A DNA stretch of 19,949 nucleotides, from assembly GCA_958439155.1 (NCBI GenBank), contig CAUBUJ010000016.1, positions 1-19,949 of the forward strand. The letters run 5' to 3'. Positions 1-8,076 of this stretch are shown piece after piece; the first letter of the stretch is position 1, and each line of letters opens with the position of its first letter. The notes below the pieces were generated by a model, which was given only the letters and a program-made list of their open reading frames with translations, had not been told where the DNA came from and did no database searches. A program made the translations under genes and the position numbers. Source of the DNA: an uncultured Veillonellaceae bacterium. GTDB taxonomy: Bacteria > Bacillota > Negativicutes > Veillonellales > Dialisteraceae.

Positions 1-48
1 ATACTAAAAAATAATAGAACTATGAGTCAGCAGAAAGGGGCGAGAACG

Positions 49-3000
49 ATGACAGGGAGACAGGGAAAACGCTGGGCTGCCGCTTTGGCAGCGATGGTGA
101 TGACCGCCGCATGGGGGGGCGGTATGGTATGCGCCGCGGAATCGGCAGGCATGGAAAAGACCGGGACAGCCCAGGAGGGCTATGATTTCTGGGAGCTTCT
201 CCGCCTGGGCGGTACTGCCGGTGAAGCGGGCCTCTTCTATGCTTCTGTTCCAGGAAGCGGCGCCCTCGTGGGTACGGGCGGCCATCACGGGGCGGACCAT
301 TCGGTATGGAATGAAGAGGGCTTCTATGTGGGGAACGGCGCAGTAGACAATGCCCTCACGAAAAACGGGCTCTGGGTCGGGGGATATGACAATGATACGG
401 GCTTTCACGTGGGCGGCGACGGCCAGGTGACCGTCAATGGAGGCGATGCGTTCCAGTCCTATTTCAAACTGGGCAAGGTCGTAGATGACCGGGACGGGAA
501 GGAATATGACCGCATTCTCATGGGAAATGGGAACAACCAGATCTATGTCAATGGAGACGTGATCGCCCTCAGTCATGGAAGTACCCATATATCCGAAGAG
601 GATCCGATGATTTATTTCTCTATCAGCCATGATGAGAATAATGACTGGGCAGCGGGCATTTTCTATGATGACGCGTTGGAAAATCCCAATTATGTCACAG
701 CCGGTGTGGCGGTCACGAAAGAGGAAGCGCTCCTCGCCTACAAAGATAAGGCAGATATCAAGGTCACAGAAGACGGGGCGCAGATCATCGCCGGTCATAC
801 CACCGAGGACATATGCCTGGACCGGAGCGAAATCTGGGCGCATCCCAATTATCTGCTCTTCCGTCACGGAGACAGCAGCCTTTGGATGGATGATGACGGT
901 ACATGGGTGACCGGGTCTTTCGCGGTGGACTCGGAGGAGTTCAAGTCCCGCTTCTATGTGGGGAAAGATAGTAAGGGCTATGACTATGCCCGCATGGGGG
1001 CGGGAAACAATCATATCTATGTAGATGAAAATATGATCCGCCTTACGAGAGATACAGACAAGGAATCACCGTCACCGGAAGATCCCCATGTGTACGTTGG
1101 GGTAGAGTATGGCAGCGCGGCGCTCATCTATGACGAAGACCTGGAAACGGAGAGCGACATCAAAATGGTGACCTCCGCGGTGGCTGTCCAGGAAGACCGG
1201 GCCATCATGGCCTATAAAGACGTGGCCGATATCATGGTGGATGCGCATGGGGCGCAGATCATCGCCGGAAATACCTTTGACCCAAATGAGTACGACCGGA
1301 GTGAAATCTGGGTGCATCCTGATGCTGTTTTTCTCTATCATCATAATAATGGAATCGAAATCAATGAGGACGGCACGTGGGTGACGGGGAAATTCTATGC
1401 TCCTGATCTTGTGATAGGTGATGAGCATACAGCAAGCTTTGCTGAGGCAGGGCTCGTCCCAGGGACGATGACAACCGCAGGCGAGCCGGGGACGGGCCTT
1501 CCCATTGAGCCGGGTGACGCGGAAATCAGCGGCACATCTCTTGGGAGCGGGGCAGAGATCCGGTCCAACGCGTACTACGCCGGCACTACATCGAGCGCCA
1601 CTGGCGGCATGGCTCTCGGCGGGAAAATCGCCGCTCTTGCGTCAAAGCATGAGGTGACAGCTTCTGCCGATGGGGCCATCGCCATTCTCGGGACGGTGAA
1701 AGCAGGCAGTATGGTAGAAGACCGCCAAGTGTCGGCGGACGGAAGCATCGCCATCGGCAGCGGCAGTGAAGTAAGCGTCCTCATAAAAGATAAAAGCAGT
1801 GCCAAGTACGGCCATGCCAACGGGTCAGTCGCACTTGGAGAAGAAGCGAAAGTAGTGGCGGAAAATGACGGGGACGCCTCGGGAAGTACCGCCCTCGGCC
1901 GGTGGGCGACCATTTACAATTCGTCTTACAGTACGGCCGTCGGCAATCGCAGCGGCGTGGCAGGTGCACATCACGGCATGGCCCTTGGCGCTGGAGCCTT
2001 GGTAGACGGCGCCTCCTACAGTACCGCCCTTGGCGCGCTCAGTACGGTGAGGGCGGATGACCTGCAGGATTCGGAGCTGGCAGGTGTGATATCTGTAGGG
2101 AGCAGCGGGGCATATCCCTTCACGCGGCGGATCATCAATGTATCTGATCCCATTCTGGAGAGCGACGCTGCCACCATGGGCTGGGTGAGCCGCACTTTCG
2201 CGACCCCTTCCTATGTGGACAGCCGGGTGAGCGACGTGAAAAACTACGTAGAAGGGCGGGTCTCCAATATCAAGACCTGGGCGTCCGACACCTTCGAGAC
2301 GAAGACCGCAGGCGCGGCGGTATCCGCGGAGGAAAGCGCTGCCGTTTCTGAAAAAGCCGCCGCCCCTCCGGCAGAGGCAGGGACTATGGCGGCAGCGCCC
2401 CGGCTGGCGTCTCTTTCCCTGAGAAGCACCGTATCCCCCTCTATGACCGCCGATGACGAAGGCGGGCGGAATCACAATACCGAAACCGGCGGAAATACGG
2501 TGATCATGAGCAAAAATCCCGAACTGGAGAGCCTCAACGTAACAGGCAAGGCAGAACTCCAAGACACGACAGTCGCAGGGACGCTCACGGTGCACCATGG
2601 GGAAGAGACCTATGACGTAGGAAGCACTCTCGCCGCTCACGGGTCGGCCATTTCCTCCCTCGGCGGGACGGTCCATCGTCTCGGAAATGAAGTGGACAGC
2701 GTAGGCGCCCTCTCAGCGGCCCTTGCGGGACTCCATCCTCTCGATGACGGCAGCGGAGACAAGCTCCAGCTGGCAGCGGCACTCGGCACTTATGACGGCA
2801 CACAGGCAGCGGCGCTGGGCGGTTTCTACTGGGTGAATGAAGACCTGCGCCTCTCTGTCGGGCTCTCCACTGCTTTCGGCGATGAACGGAAGACCGCCGC
2901 CAATATGGGCGCGGCCTTCCGCATCGGGCCTGGCAAATCGCCGCGGAGCCGGGCGGCACTGGCGGAAGAGCTGGCCGCAGTGAAAGCGGAAAATGAAGCG

Positions 3001-3081
3001 CAGAAAGAAAAAATCGAGTCCATGGAAGAAAAACTGGAAGCGCTCGAAGCGGCGGTAGCGGCTCTCACTGCTGATAAATAA
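49..3081 (+). CDS. YadA-like trimeric autotransporter adhesin
   Basis: This 1010-residue protein is predicted to be a trimeric surface adhesin anchored in the outer membrane. Residues 1-30 look like a signal peptide: basic start, Ala/Met-rich core, likely cleavage after VCAA. Two copies of a roughly 150-residue unit follow (about 139-291 and 302-449), each ending in GTWVTG. Residues 517-665 carry YadA head-type repeats such as GSTALG, STAVG, GMALGAGA and STALGA. A neck-like segment lies at 680-712 (ISVGSSGA...INVSDPILESDA). An Ala-rich linker spans about 754-795. The region from about 884 to 961 fits a YadA anchor: a helix entering a four-strand barrel, with GALSAALAGLHPL, LQLAAALGTY, AAALGGFYWV and LRLSVGLSTAFG. 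Unusually, a coiled coil of about 45 residues follows the barrel. ATG 49 is chosen over ATG 22 because GAAAGGGG (33-40) sits 8 nt upstream. The ligand is unknown. Confidence 0.88.
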   Translation: MTGRQGKRWAAALAAMVMTAAWGGGMVCAAESAGMEKTGTAQEGYDFWELLRLGGTAGEAGLFYASVPGSGALVGTGGHHGADHSVWNEEGFYVGNGAVDNALTKNGLWVGGYDNDTGFHVGGDGQVTVNGGDAFQSYFKLGKVVDDRDGKEYDRILMGNGNNQIYVNGDVIALSHGSTHISEEDPMIYFSISHDENNDWAAGIFYDDALENPNYVTAGVAVTKEEALLAYKDKADIKVTEDGAQIIAGHTTEDICLDRSEIWAHPNYLLFRHGDSSLWMDDDGTWVTGSFAVDSEEFKSRFYVGKDSKGYDYARMGAGNNHIYVDENMIRLTRDTDKESPSPEDPHVYVGVEYGSAALIYDEDLETESDIKMVTSAVAVQEDRAIMAYKDVADIMVDAHGAQIIAGNTFDPNEYDRSEIWVHPDAVFLYHHNNGIEINEDGTWVTGKFYAPDLVIGDEHTASFAEAGLVPGTMTTAGEPGTGLPIEPGDAEISGTSLGSGAEIRSNAYYAGTTSSATGGMALGGKIAALASKHEVTASADGAIAILGTVKAGSMVEDRQVSADGSIAIGSGSEVSVLIKDKSSAKYGHANGSVALGEEAKVVAENDGDASGSTALGRWATIYNSSYSTAVGNRSGVAGAHHGMALGAGALVDGASYSTALGALSTVRADDLQDSELAGVISVGSSGAYPFTRRIINVSDPILESDAATMGWVSRTFATPSYVDSRVSDVKNYVEGRVSNIKTWASDTFETKTAGAAVSAEESAAVSEKAAAPPAEAGTMAAAPRLASLSLRSTVSPSMTADDEGGRNHNTETGGNTVIMSKNPELESLNVTGKAELQDTTVAGTLTVHHGEETYDVGSTLAAHGSAISSLGGTVHRLGNEVDSVGALSAALAGLHPLDDGSGDKLQLAAALGTYDGTQAAALGGFYWVNEDLRLSVGLSTAFGDERKTAANMGAAFRIGPGKSPRSRAALAEELAAVKAENEAQKEKIESMEEKLEALEAAVAALTADK
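463..921 (+). repeat. Adhesin passenger repeat, copy 1
   Basis: This codes for residues 139-291 of the adhesin and is the first of two tandem homologous units. Shared landmarks with copy 2 are GNNQIYV/GNNHIYV, EDP, AVAV or GVAV, AYKDKADI/AYKDVADI, GAQIIAG, DRSEIWAHP/DRSEIWVHP and DGTWVTG. I do not recognise the fold. By position it forms the N-terminal part of the passenger. Confidence 0.85.
952..1395 (+). repeat. Adhesin passenger repeat, copy 2
   Basis: This codes for residues 302-449 and is homologous to copy 1, with the same order of landmarks (GNNHIYV, EDPHVYV, AYKDVADI, GAQIIAGN, DRSEIWVHP, DGTWVTG). The two copies have diverged clearly at the protein level, so the duplication is old or the copies are under diversifying pressure. 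Confidence 0.85.
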
Positions 3082-3098
3082 AACTGCGGATAATAAAG

Positions 3099-3141
3099 AA
3101 AAGGAAACCGGCGGACCGGAAAGTCGGCCTGTTTCCTTTTT
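3099..3141 (+). terminator. Rho-independent terminator after the adhesin
   Basis: AAAAGGAAAC (3099-3108) pairs with GTTTCCTTTT (3131-3140) over 10 bp. After a one-base mismatch a further GGC/GCC pairing lies inside, and the stem runs into a T tract ending at 3141. It lies 18 nt after the adhesin stop and separates that gene from the str operon. Confidence 0.85.
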
Positions 3142-3264
3142 GCGGAAAAACAGGGGGGACTCTCTTTTTTCGTGAAAATGACCAGCTCTTTAGGGGAATT
3201 TGACAAGAAATGGCACGCTTGGAGACGTGGAAATATAAACGCCTATGTTTCCTATGGAAATCCA

Positions 3265-3293
3265 TTGACAGAGAAGGGAAGAAATGGTATATT
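3265..3293 (+). promoter_or_regulatory. Sigma-70-type promoter of the str operon
   Basis: TTGACA (3265-3270), a 17-nt spacer and TATATT (3288-3293). TGG directly before the -10 box gives an extended -10 element. Transcription should start near 3300, about 40 nt before the L7Ae-like start codon. The promoter lies inside the longest possible version of that ORF (ATG 3210), which supports the later start codon. Confidence 0.85.
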
Positions 3294-3338
3294 GATTACG
3301 TTGCGCCGGAAGAAGTGCGCACAAAAGCAGGTGAAGAG

Positions 3339-3590
3339 ATGACTTTAGAAGAATTGAAGAATTCCTCTTTTGTAGTAGGAATGAAGGAAACTGAGCGGGC
3401 CCTCGAAAAGGGCGAGGCGGTCTATGTGTTTATCGCCTCTGACTGCGATGACAGAATTTCCAGTCCCCTCAAGGAAGCTTGCTCCGCCAAGGGCGTGTCT
3501 TATTCTTCGGAGTACGCGAAGAAAGACATCGGCAAAGCATGCGGCATCAAAGTAAAAGCCGCGGCCTGCGCCGTTCTTGGAACCCGGTAA
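3339..3590 (+). CDS. ybxF: L7Ae/YbxF-family K-turn RNA-binding protein
   Basis: This 83-residue protein matches the small bacterial L7Ae/L30e/YbxF family, whose members bind kink-turn RNA motifs. The family hallmark IGKACGI lies near the C-terminus (about residues 66-72) with a hydrophobic end (AAACAVLG). The N-terminal FVVGMKETERALEKGEA matches the family's GxKxTxKALxxG RNA-binding region. B. subtilis YbxF is of similar length and sits at the same place before rpsL, so the context agrees. ATG 3339 is preferred over ATG 3210: AGGTGA (3329-3334) lies just upstream, and the longer form would span the promoter. It is the first gene of the str transcript. Its role in the cell is not settled for the family. 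Confidence 0.87.
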   Translation: MTLEELKNSSFVVGMKETERALEKGEAVYVFIASDCDDRISSPLKEACSAKGVSYSSEYAKKDIGKACGIKVKAAACAVLGTR

Positions 3591-3605
3591 TATCTGTCCC
3601 GGCGT

Positions 3606-3621
3606 TTTCCGCCGGCGGAAA
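3606..3621. repeat. Perfect 16-bp palindrome before rpsL
   Basis: TTTCCGCCGGCGGAAA is exactly self-complementary. It lies in the 117-nt gap between the L7Ae-like gene and rpsL. A short T run follows at 3629-3633, 7 nt beyond the palindrome, so this is not a clean terminator. It could be a weak attenuator, an RNA processing site or a protein-binding site. Confidence 0.5.
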
Positions 3622-3707
3622 GAAAGTCTTTTTCTACAAGAAAGGGACGGACATTTCCCTAAGCACAGATCAATTATAAATTCAATGTTGGAAAGGAGGT
3701 GCCTATT

Positions 3708-4082
3708 TTGCCGACAATCAACCAGCTGGTCCGCAAGGGAAGACAGACTGTCGCTTCCAAAGCAAAGACCCCGGCTCTGAAGCAGTGCCCGCAGAAACGC
3801 GGCGTCTGCACCAGAGTGTATACCGCCACCCCGAAGAAGCCGAACTCCGCTCTCCGTAAGGTAGCCCGTGTACGTCTCACCAACGGAATCGAAGTATCCG
3901 CTTACATTCCGGGCGAAGGACACAATCTGCAGGAACACAGCGTCGTCCTCATCAGAGGCGGCCGTGTAAAGGATCTTCCAGGCGTTCGTTACCACATCAT
4001 CCGCGGCGCTCTTGATACCGTAGGTGTCAATGGCCGTCAGCAGGGCCGTTCCAAATACGGCGCAAAGCGCGAAAAGAAATAA
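3708..4082 (+). CDS. rpsL: 30S ribosomal protein S12
   Basis: S12 is a decoding-centre protein of the small subunit. The translation from TTG 3708 begins MPTINQLVRKGRQ, the standard S12 start, and is 124 residues long as in most bacteria. GTG 3699 is in frame but would add three residues and overlaps the Shine-Dalgarno sequence. AAAGGAGG (3692-3699) lies 8 nt before the TTG. Residues linked to streptomycin resistance look wild-type: Lys43-Lys44 in TPKKPNSALRK, and Lys88 and Pro91 in GGRVKDLPGVRYH. Asp89, the position methylthiolated in some bacteria, is present. It is followed by rpsG after a 79-nt gap that holds a hairpin. Confidence 0.97.
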   Translation: MPTINQLVRKGRQTVASKAKTPALKQCPQKRGVCTRVYTATPKKPNSALRKVARVRLTNGIEVSAYIPGEGHNLQEHSVVLIRGGRVKDLPGVRYHIIRGALDTVGVNGRQQGRSKYGAKREKK

Positions 4083-4107
4083 TTTTCGCCATGAATGACA
4101 GAATGAA

Positions 4108-4130
4108 GGCAGGCCGGTAAACGGTCTGTT
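4108..4130 (+). promoter_or_regulatory. Hairpin between rpsL and rpsG (candidate S7 site)
   Basis: CAGGCCG (4110-4116) pairs with CGGTCTG (4122-4128) around a GTAAA loop, with one G-T pair. Two more G-T pairs could extend the stem to 4108/4130. There is no T run, so it is not a terminator. In E. coli the S12-S7 intercistronic region is the target of S7 feedback repression. Equivalence here is inferred from position only. Confidence 0.4.
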
Positions 4131-4161
4131 CCGGAAAATACGAACTAAGGAGGAAACTTAC

Positions 4162-4632
4162 ATGCCGAGAAAAGGTGCTGTGCCGAAACGCGACGTGCTG
4201 CCGGATCCCGTGTACGGTTCCAAGGTAGTGACCCGTTTCATTAACAAAGTAATGCTCGACGGCAAGAAGGGCGTTGCTGAATCGATTGTGTACGGCGCAT
4301 TCGATATCGCCCAGAGCAAGCTGGGCAAAGAACCGCTCGAAATTTTCGACCAGGCTCTCAATAACGTAATGCCGGTGCTGGAAGTCAAAGCACGCCGTGT
4401 AGGCGGCGCGAACTACCAGGTGCCGGTAGAAGTCAGAGCGGAACGCCGCCTGACCCTGGGTATCCGCTGGATGGTCAATTATGCCCGTCTCCGCAGCGAA
4501 CGTACCATGGAAGAACGCCTCGCAGGCGAACTGATGGATGCGTTCAACAATACCGGCGCTGCGGTCAAGAAGAAAGAAGATACCCATAAGATGGCAGAAG
4601 CCAACAAGGCCTTTGCACATTACCGCTGGTAA
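4162..4632 (+). CDS. rpsG: 30S ribosomal protein S7
   Basis: S7 is the primary assembly protein of the 30S head and contacts tRNA at the E site. The protein is 156 residues, the family norm, and begins MPRKGAVPKRDVLPDP. It contains the conserved RVGGANYQVPVEV and the C-terminal HKMAEANKAFAHYRW. AAGGAGG (4147-4153) precedes the ATG. In E. coli S7 represses its own operon by binding the rpsL-rpsG gap, and a hairpin is present at that place here. Confidence 0.97.
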   Translation: MPRKGAVPKRDVLPDPVYGSKVVTRFINKVMLDGKKGVAESIVYGAFDIAQSKLGKEPLEIFDQALNNVMPVLEVKARRVGGANYQVPVEVRAERRLTLGIRWMVNYARLRSERTMEERLAGELMDAFNNTGAAVKKKEDTHKMAEANKAFAHYRW

Positions 4633-4653
4633 TTTTAAAAGGAGAAACACATC

Positions 4654-6732
4654 GTGGGCAGAGAATTTCCACTTGAAAAAACAAGAAATATCGGCATCAT
4701 GGCACACATCGATGCTGGTAAGACGACGACCACGGAACGTATCCTGTTCTATACCGGTGTAAACCATAAGATCGGCGAAGTCCATGACGGCGCCGCTACG
4801 ATGGACTGGATGGCGCAGGAACAGGAACGCGGCATCACCATTACATCTGCTGCTACCACCTGCCACTGGAAAGGCTATCGTGTCAATATCATCGATACCC
4901 CAGGGCACGTTGATTTCACTGTTGAAGTTGAACGTTCTCTCCGCGTGCTGGACGGCTCGGTCGCCGTATTCAGCGCGAAAGATGGTGTACAGACCCAGTC
5001 TGAAACAGTCTGGAGACAGGCCACCACTTACCATGTACCGCGTATTGCTTTCATCAACAAGATGGATACTGTCGGCGCGAACTTCCTGCATGCCGTGCAG
5101 ACCATGAGAGACCGTCTCCATGCGAACGCGCTGGCGATGCAGATTCCGATCGGCAAGGAATCCACCTTCACCGGCATCATCGATCTCCTCACCCAGAAAG
5201 CGGAAATCTACAAAGATGACCAGGGCAAGGAAATTGAAGTCATTGATATTCCGGACGAATACAAGGATGAAGTAGAAGAACTGCGGGATAAGATTTTCGA
5301 AGCGGCTGCTGAAGGCAGCGACGAACTGATGGAAAAATATCTCAACGGGGATGAACTTTCCATCGATGAAATCAAAGCATCCATCCGCAAACAGGTCATT
5401 GACTGCACGCTCTTCCCGGTATTCTGCGGCTCCGCATACAAGAACAAGGGCATCCAGATGCTTCTGGACGCTGTCATTGATTACCTCCCGTCCCCGCTGG
5501 ACGTACCGCCTGTGAAGGGCACCGATCCGAAGACGGAAGAAGAAATTGAACGCGAAGCAAGCGACAAAGCTCCGCTTTCCGCCCTCGCGTTCAAGATCAT
5601 GTCCGATCCTTTCGTAGGCAAACTGGCATACTTCCGGGTATATTCCGGCGAAATGCACCAGGGCACTTACGTCCTCAACTCCACCAAGGGCAAGAAGGAA
5701 CGTGTAGGCCGCATTCTCCAGATGCACGCCAACCACCGCAAGGAAATCGACACCGCTTACACCGGCGACATTGCCGCCGCTGTAGGCTTCAAGGATGTCA
5801 CCACAGGGGATACCCTCTGCGATGAAAACAATCCGATCATCCTTGAAAAGATGGTCTTCCCGGATCCGGTTATTTCCGTCGCTGTAGAACCGAAGACGAA
5901 AGCGGACCAGGAAAAGATGGGCATCGCTCTCCAGCGCCTCGCTGAAGAAGATCCGACATTCCGCGTTCACACCGATCCGGAATCGAACCAGACCATCATC
6001 TCCGGCATGGGCGAACTCCACCTGGACATTATTGTTGACCGTATGAGACGCGAATTCAACGTAGACGCCACTGTGGGCAAACCGCAGGTCGCTTACCGCG
6101 AAACCATCAAGAAGAGCGTCGAAGCGGAAGGCAAGTTCATCCGTCAGACCGGCGGCCACGGCCAGTACGGCCATTGCTGGCTCCGTCTGGAACCGCAGGA
6201 ACCAGGCTCCGGCTTTACCTTCGAAAACAAGATCGTCGGCGGCGTCATTCCGAAGGAATTCATCGCTCCGGTCCAGGCCGGTGTCGAAGCTGCTATGGAA
6301 GACGGCGTAGTCGCAGGCTACCCGATGGTTGATATCAAGGTTACCGTATTCGACGGCTCCTACCATGATGTCGACTCCTCTGAAATGGCATTTAAGATCG
6401 CAGGCTCCATGGGCTTCAAAGCCGGTGCCAAGAAGGCAGATCCTGTTCTTCTCGAACCGTACATGAAAGTCGTCGTGGCAGTACCGGAACAGTACATGGG
6501 CGACGTCATCGGCGGCCTCAACTCCCGCCGCGGACGCATTGAAGGTATGGAAACAGAAAACGGCGATTCCCGCATCGACGGCTATGTACCGCTTTCTGAA
6601 ATGTTCGGCTACGCAACCGATCTCCGCAGCACCACCCAGGGCCGCGGCACCTTCACCATGACTTTCGATCATTATGAAGAAGTACCGAAAGCTATTTCCC
6701 AGAAAATTACTGAAGAACGTCTGGGCAAATAA
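4654..6732 (+). CDS. fusA: Elongation factor G
   Basis: EF-G is the GTPase that drives translocation and, with RRF, ribosome recycling. The 692-residue length is typical. The G domain shows AHIDAGKTT (17-25), the switch I region EQERGITITSAATT (55-69), DTPGH (81-85) and NKMD (135-138). Downstream are the domain II region, the domain IV segment QTGGHGQYGHCW, and the C-terminal domain with NSRRGRIEGME. The start is GTG 4654, preceded by AAAAGGAG (4637-4644), 9 nt away. It lies 21 nt after rpsG and 18 nt before tuf, so it is cotranscribed with both. Nothing in the sequence suggests a paralogue such as FusB or TetM. Confidence 0.98.
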   Translation: MGREFPLEKTRNIGIMAHIDAGKTTTTERILFYTGVNHKIGEVHDGAATMDWMAQEQERGITITSAATTCHWKGYRVNIIDTPGHVDFTVEVERSLRVLDGSVAVFSAKDGVQTQSETVWRQATTYHVPRIAFINKMDTVGANFLHAVQTMRDRLHANALAMQIPIGKESTFTGIIDLLTQKAEIYKDDQGKEIEVIDIPDEYKDEVEELRDKIFEAAAEGSDELMEKYLNGDELSIDEIKASIRKQVIDCTLFPVFCGSAYKNKGIQMLLDAVIDYLPSPLDVPPVKGTDPKTEEEIEREASDKAPLSALAFKIMSDPFVGKLAYFRVYSGEMHQGTYVLNSTKGKKERVGRILQMHANHRKEIDTAYTGDIAAAVGFKDVTTGDTLCDENNPIILEKMVFPDPVISVAVEPKTKADQEKMGIALQRLAEEDPTFRVHTDPESNQTIISGMGELHLDIIVDRMRREFNVDATVGKPQVAYRETIKKSVEAEGKFIRQTGGHGQYGHCWLRLEPQEPGSGFTFENKIVGGVIPKEFIAPVQAGVEAAMEDGVVAGYPMVDIKVTVFDGSYHDVDSSEMAFKIAGSMGFKAGAKKADPVLLEPYMKVVVAVPEQYMGDVIGGLNSRRGRIEGMETENGDSRIDGYVPLSEMFGYATDLRSTTQGRGTFTMTFDHYEEVPKAISQKITEERLGK

Positions 6733-6750
6733 TTTTTAGGAGGAATTGAA

Positions 6751-7938
6751 ATGGCAAAGGCTCATTACGAAAGAACAAAACCGCATGTTAACATCGGCAC
6801 CATTGGCCACGTCGATCACGGCAAAACAACCCTGACCGCCGCTATCACCAAGGTTCTCTCCGATGAAGGTCTGGCAAACTTCCTGGACTATGCTTCCATC
6901 GATAAAGCACCGGAAGAAAGAGCACGCGGCATCACCATCAACACCGCTACCGTTGAATACGAAACCGAAAAGCGTCACTACGCTCACGTTGACTGCCCAG
7001 GGCACGCTGACTATGTAAAGAACATGATCACCGGCGCAGCACAGATGGACGGCGCAATCCTCGTCGTATCCGCAGCTGACGGCCCGATGCCGCAGACCCG
7101 CGAACACATTCTGCTCGCAAAGCAGGTCGGCGTACCGGCTATCGTCGTATTCCTGAACAAAGCTGACCAGGTCGACGATCCGGAACTGATTGACCTCGTT
7201 GAAATGGAAGTCCGCGATCTCCTCACCGAATACGGCTTCCCCGGCGACGAAGTGCCGATCATCGTTGGCTCCGCACTGGGCGCTCTCAACGGCGAACCGA
7301 AGTACGTACAGGCCATTAAAGACCTGATGAAGGCAGTAGATGACTACATCCCGACCCCGAAGCGCGACACCGATAAGCCGTTCCTGATGCCGGTCGAAGA
7401 CGTATTCACCATCACCGGCCGCGGCACCGTAGCTACCGGCCGTGTAGAACGCGGTACCGTCAAAGTCGGCGACGCAGCTGAAATCGTAGGTCTCCAGGAT
7501 CAGCCGAAAGAAACCGTCGTAACCGGCGTAGAAATGTTCCGCAAGATCCTTGACCAGGCACAGGCTGGCGACAACATCGGCACCCTGCTCCGCGGCATTG
7601 ACCGTAAGGACATCGAACGCGGCCAGGTACTCGCAAAACCGGGCAGCGTACATCCGCATACCGAATTCACCGCTCAGGTCTATGTCCTGACAAAGGATGA
7701 AGGCGGCCGTCATACCCCGTTCTTCAACGGCTATCGTCCGCAGTTCTTCTTCAGAACCACCGACGTAACCGGCGACATCACCCTGCCGGAAGGCACCGAA
7801 ATGTGCATGCCTGGCGATAACGTAGAAATGAGCGTAAAACTCATCACCCCGATCGCCATGGAAGAAGGCCAGCGTTTCGCTATCCGCGAAGGCGGCCGCA
7901 CCGTAGGCGCAGGCGTTGTAGCAAAGATTTCCAAATAA
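6751..7938 (+). CDS. tuf: Elongation factor Tu
   Basis: EF-Tu is the GTPase that delivers aminoacyl-tRNA to the ribosome. It has 395 residues, as usual. Visible motifs are GHVDHGKT (19-26), switch I ERARGITIN (57-65), DCPGH with catalytic His85 (81-85), NKAD (136-139; many bacteria have NKCD or NKVD) and GSAL. Domains II and III contain the conserved GRGTVATGRVERG, GGRHTPFF and the C-terminal FAIREGGRTVGAGVV. Codon choice is strongly biased, as expected for a very highly expressed gene. It is the last gene of the str unit, followed by a strong terminator, so it is not run on into rpsJ. Confidence 0.98.
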   Translation: MAKAHYERTKPHVNIGTIGHVDHGKTTLTAAITKVLSDEGLANFLDYASIDKAPEERARGITINTATVEYETEKRHYAHVDCPGHADYVKNMITGAAQMDGAILVVSAADGPMPQTREHILLAKQVGVPAIVVFLNKADQVDDPELIDLVEMEVRDLLTEYGFPGDEVPIIVGSALGALNGEPKYVQAIKDLMKAVDDYIPTPKRDTDKPFLMPVEDVFTITGRGTVATGRVERGTVKVGDAAEIVGLQDQPKETVVTGVEMFRKILDQAQAGDNIGTLLRGIDRKDIERGQVLAKPGSVHPHTEFTAQVYVLTKDEGGRHTPFFNGYRPQFFFRTTDVTGDITLPEGTEMCMPGDNVEMSVKLITPIAMEEGQRFAIREGGRTVGAGVVAKISK

Positions 7939-7955
7939 TTTGGAATGACATAGAG

Positions 7956-7983
7956 AAAAGGCATCCCGCAAGGGATGTCTTTT
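7956..7983 (+). terminator. Rho-independent terminator after tuf
   Basis: AAAAGGCATCCC (7956-7967) pairs with GGGATGTCTTTT (7972-7983) around a GCAA tetraloop, with one G-T pair and a T tract that runs on to 7985. It begins 18 nt after the tuf stop and closes the str operon. Confidence 0.92.
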
Positions 7984-8076
7984 TTCGTGCCCTGGGAGAT
8001 GCTTCTTGCGGCACGGAGCGGCGTGCGGCGCTTCCTAGGAACGGGGGTAAGAGTTGAGCGTTACCAGTTTAGAGGT

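Noticed and set aside
22..48. ATG 22 as the adhesin start.
   Set aside because: It would add nine polar residues before the signal peptide and has no visible ribosome site, whereas ATG 49 has GAAAGGGG at a good distance.
3210..3338. A longer L7Ae-like protein starting at ATG 3210.
   Set aside because: The extra 43 residues do not match the family and the frame would run through the promoter at 3265-3293.
4027..6672. An 881-codon open frame on the minus strand opposite fusA.
   Set aside because: It is a shadow of the strongly codon-biased EF-G gene. The translation is low-quality (rich in His, Phe and Asp) and no ribosome site or neighbour supports it. The same applies to minus-strand frames opposite tuf, rplF-rpsE, secY and the adhesin.
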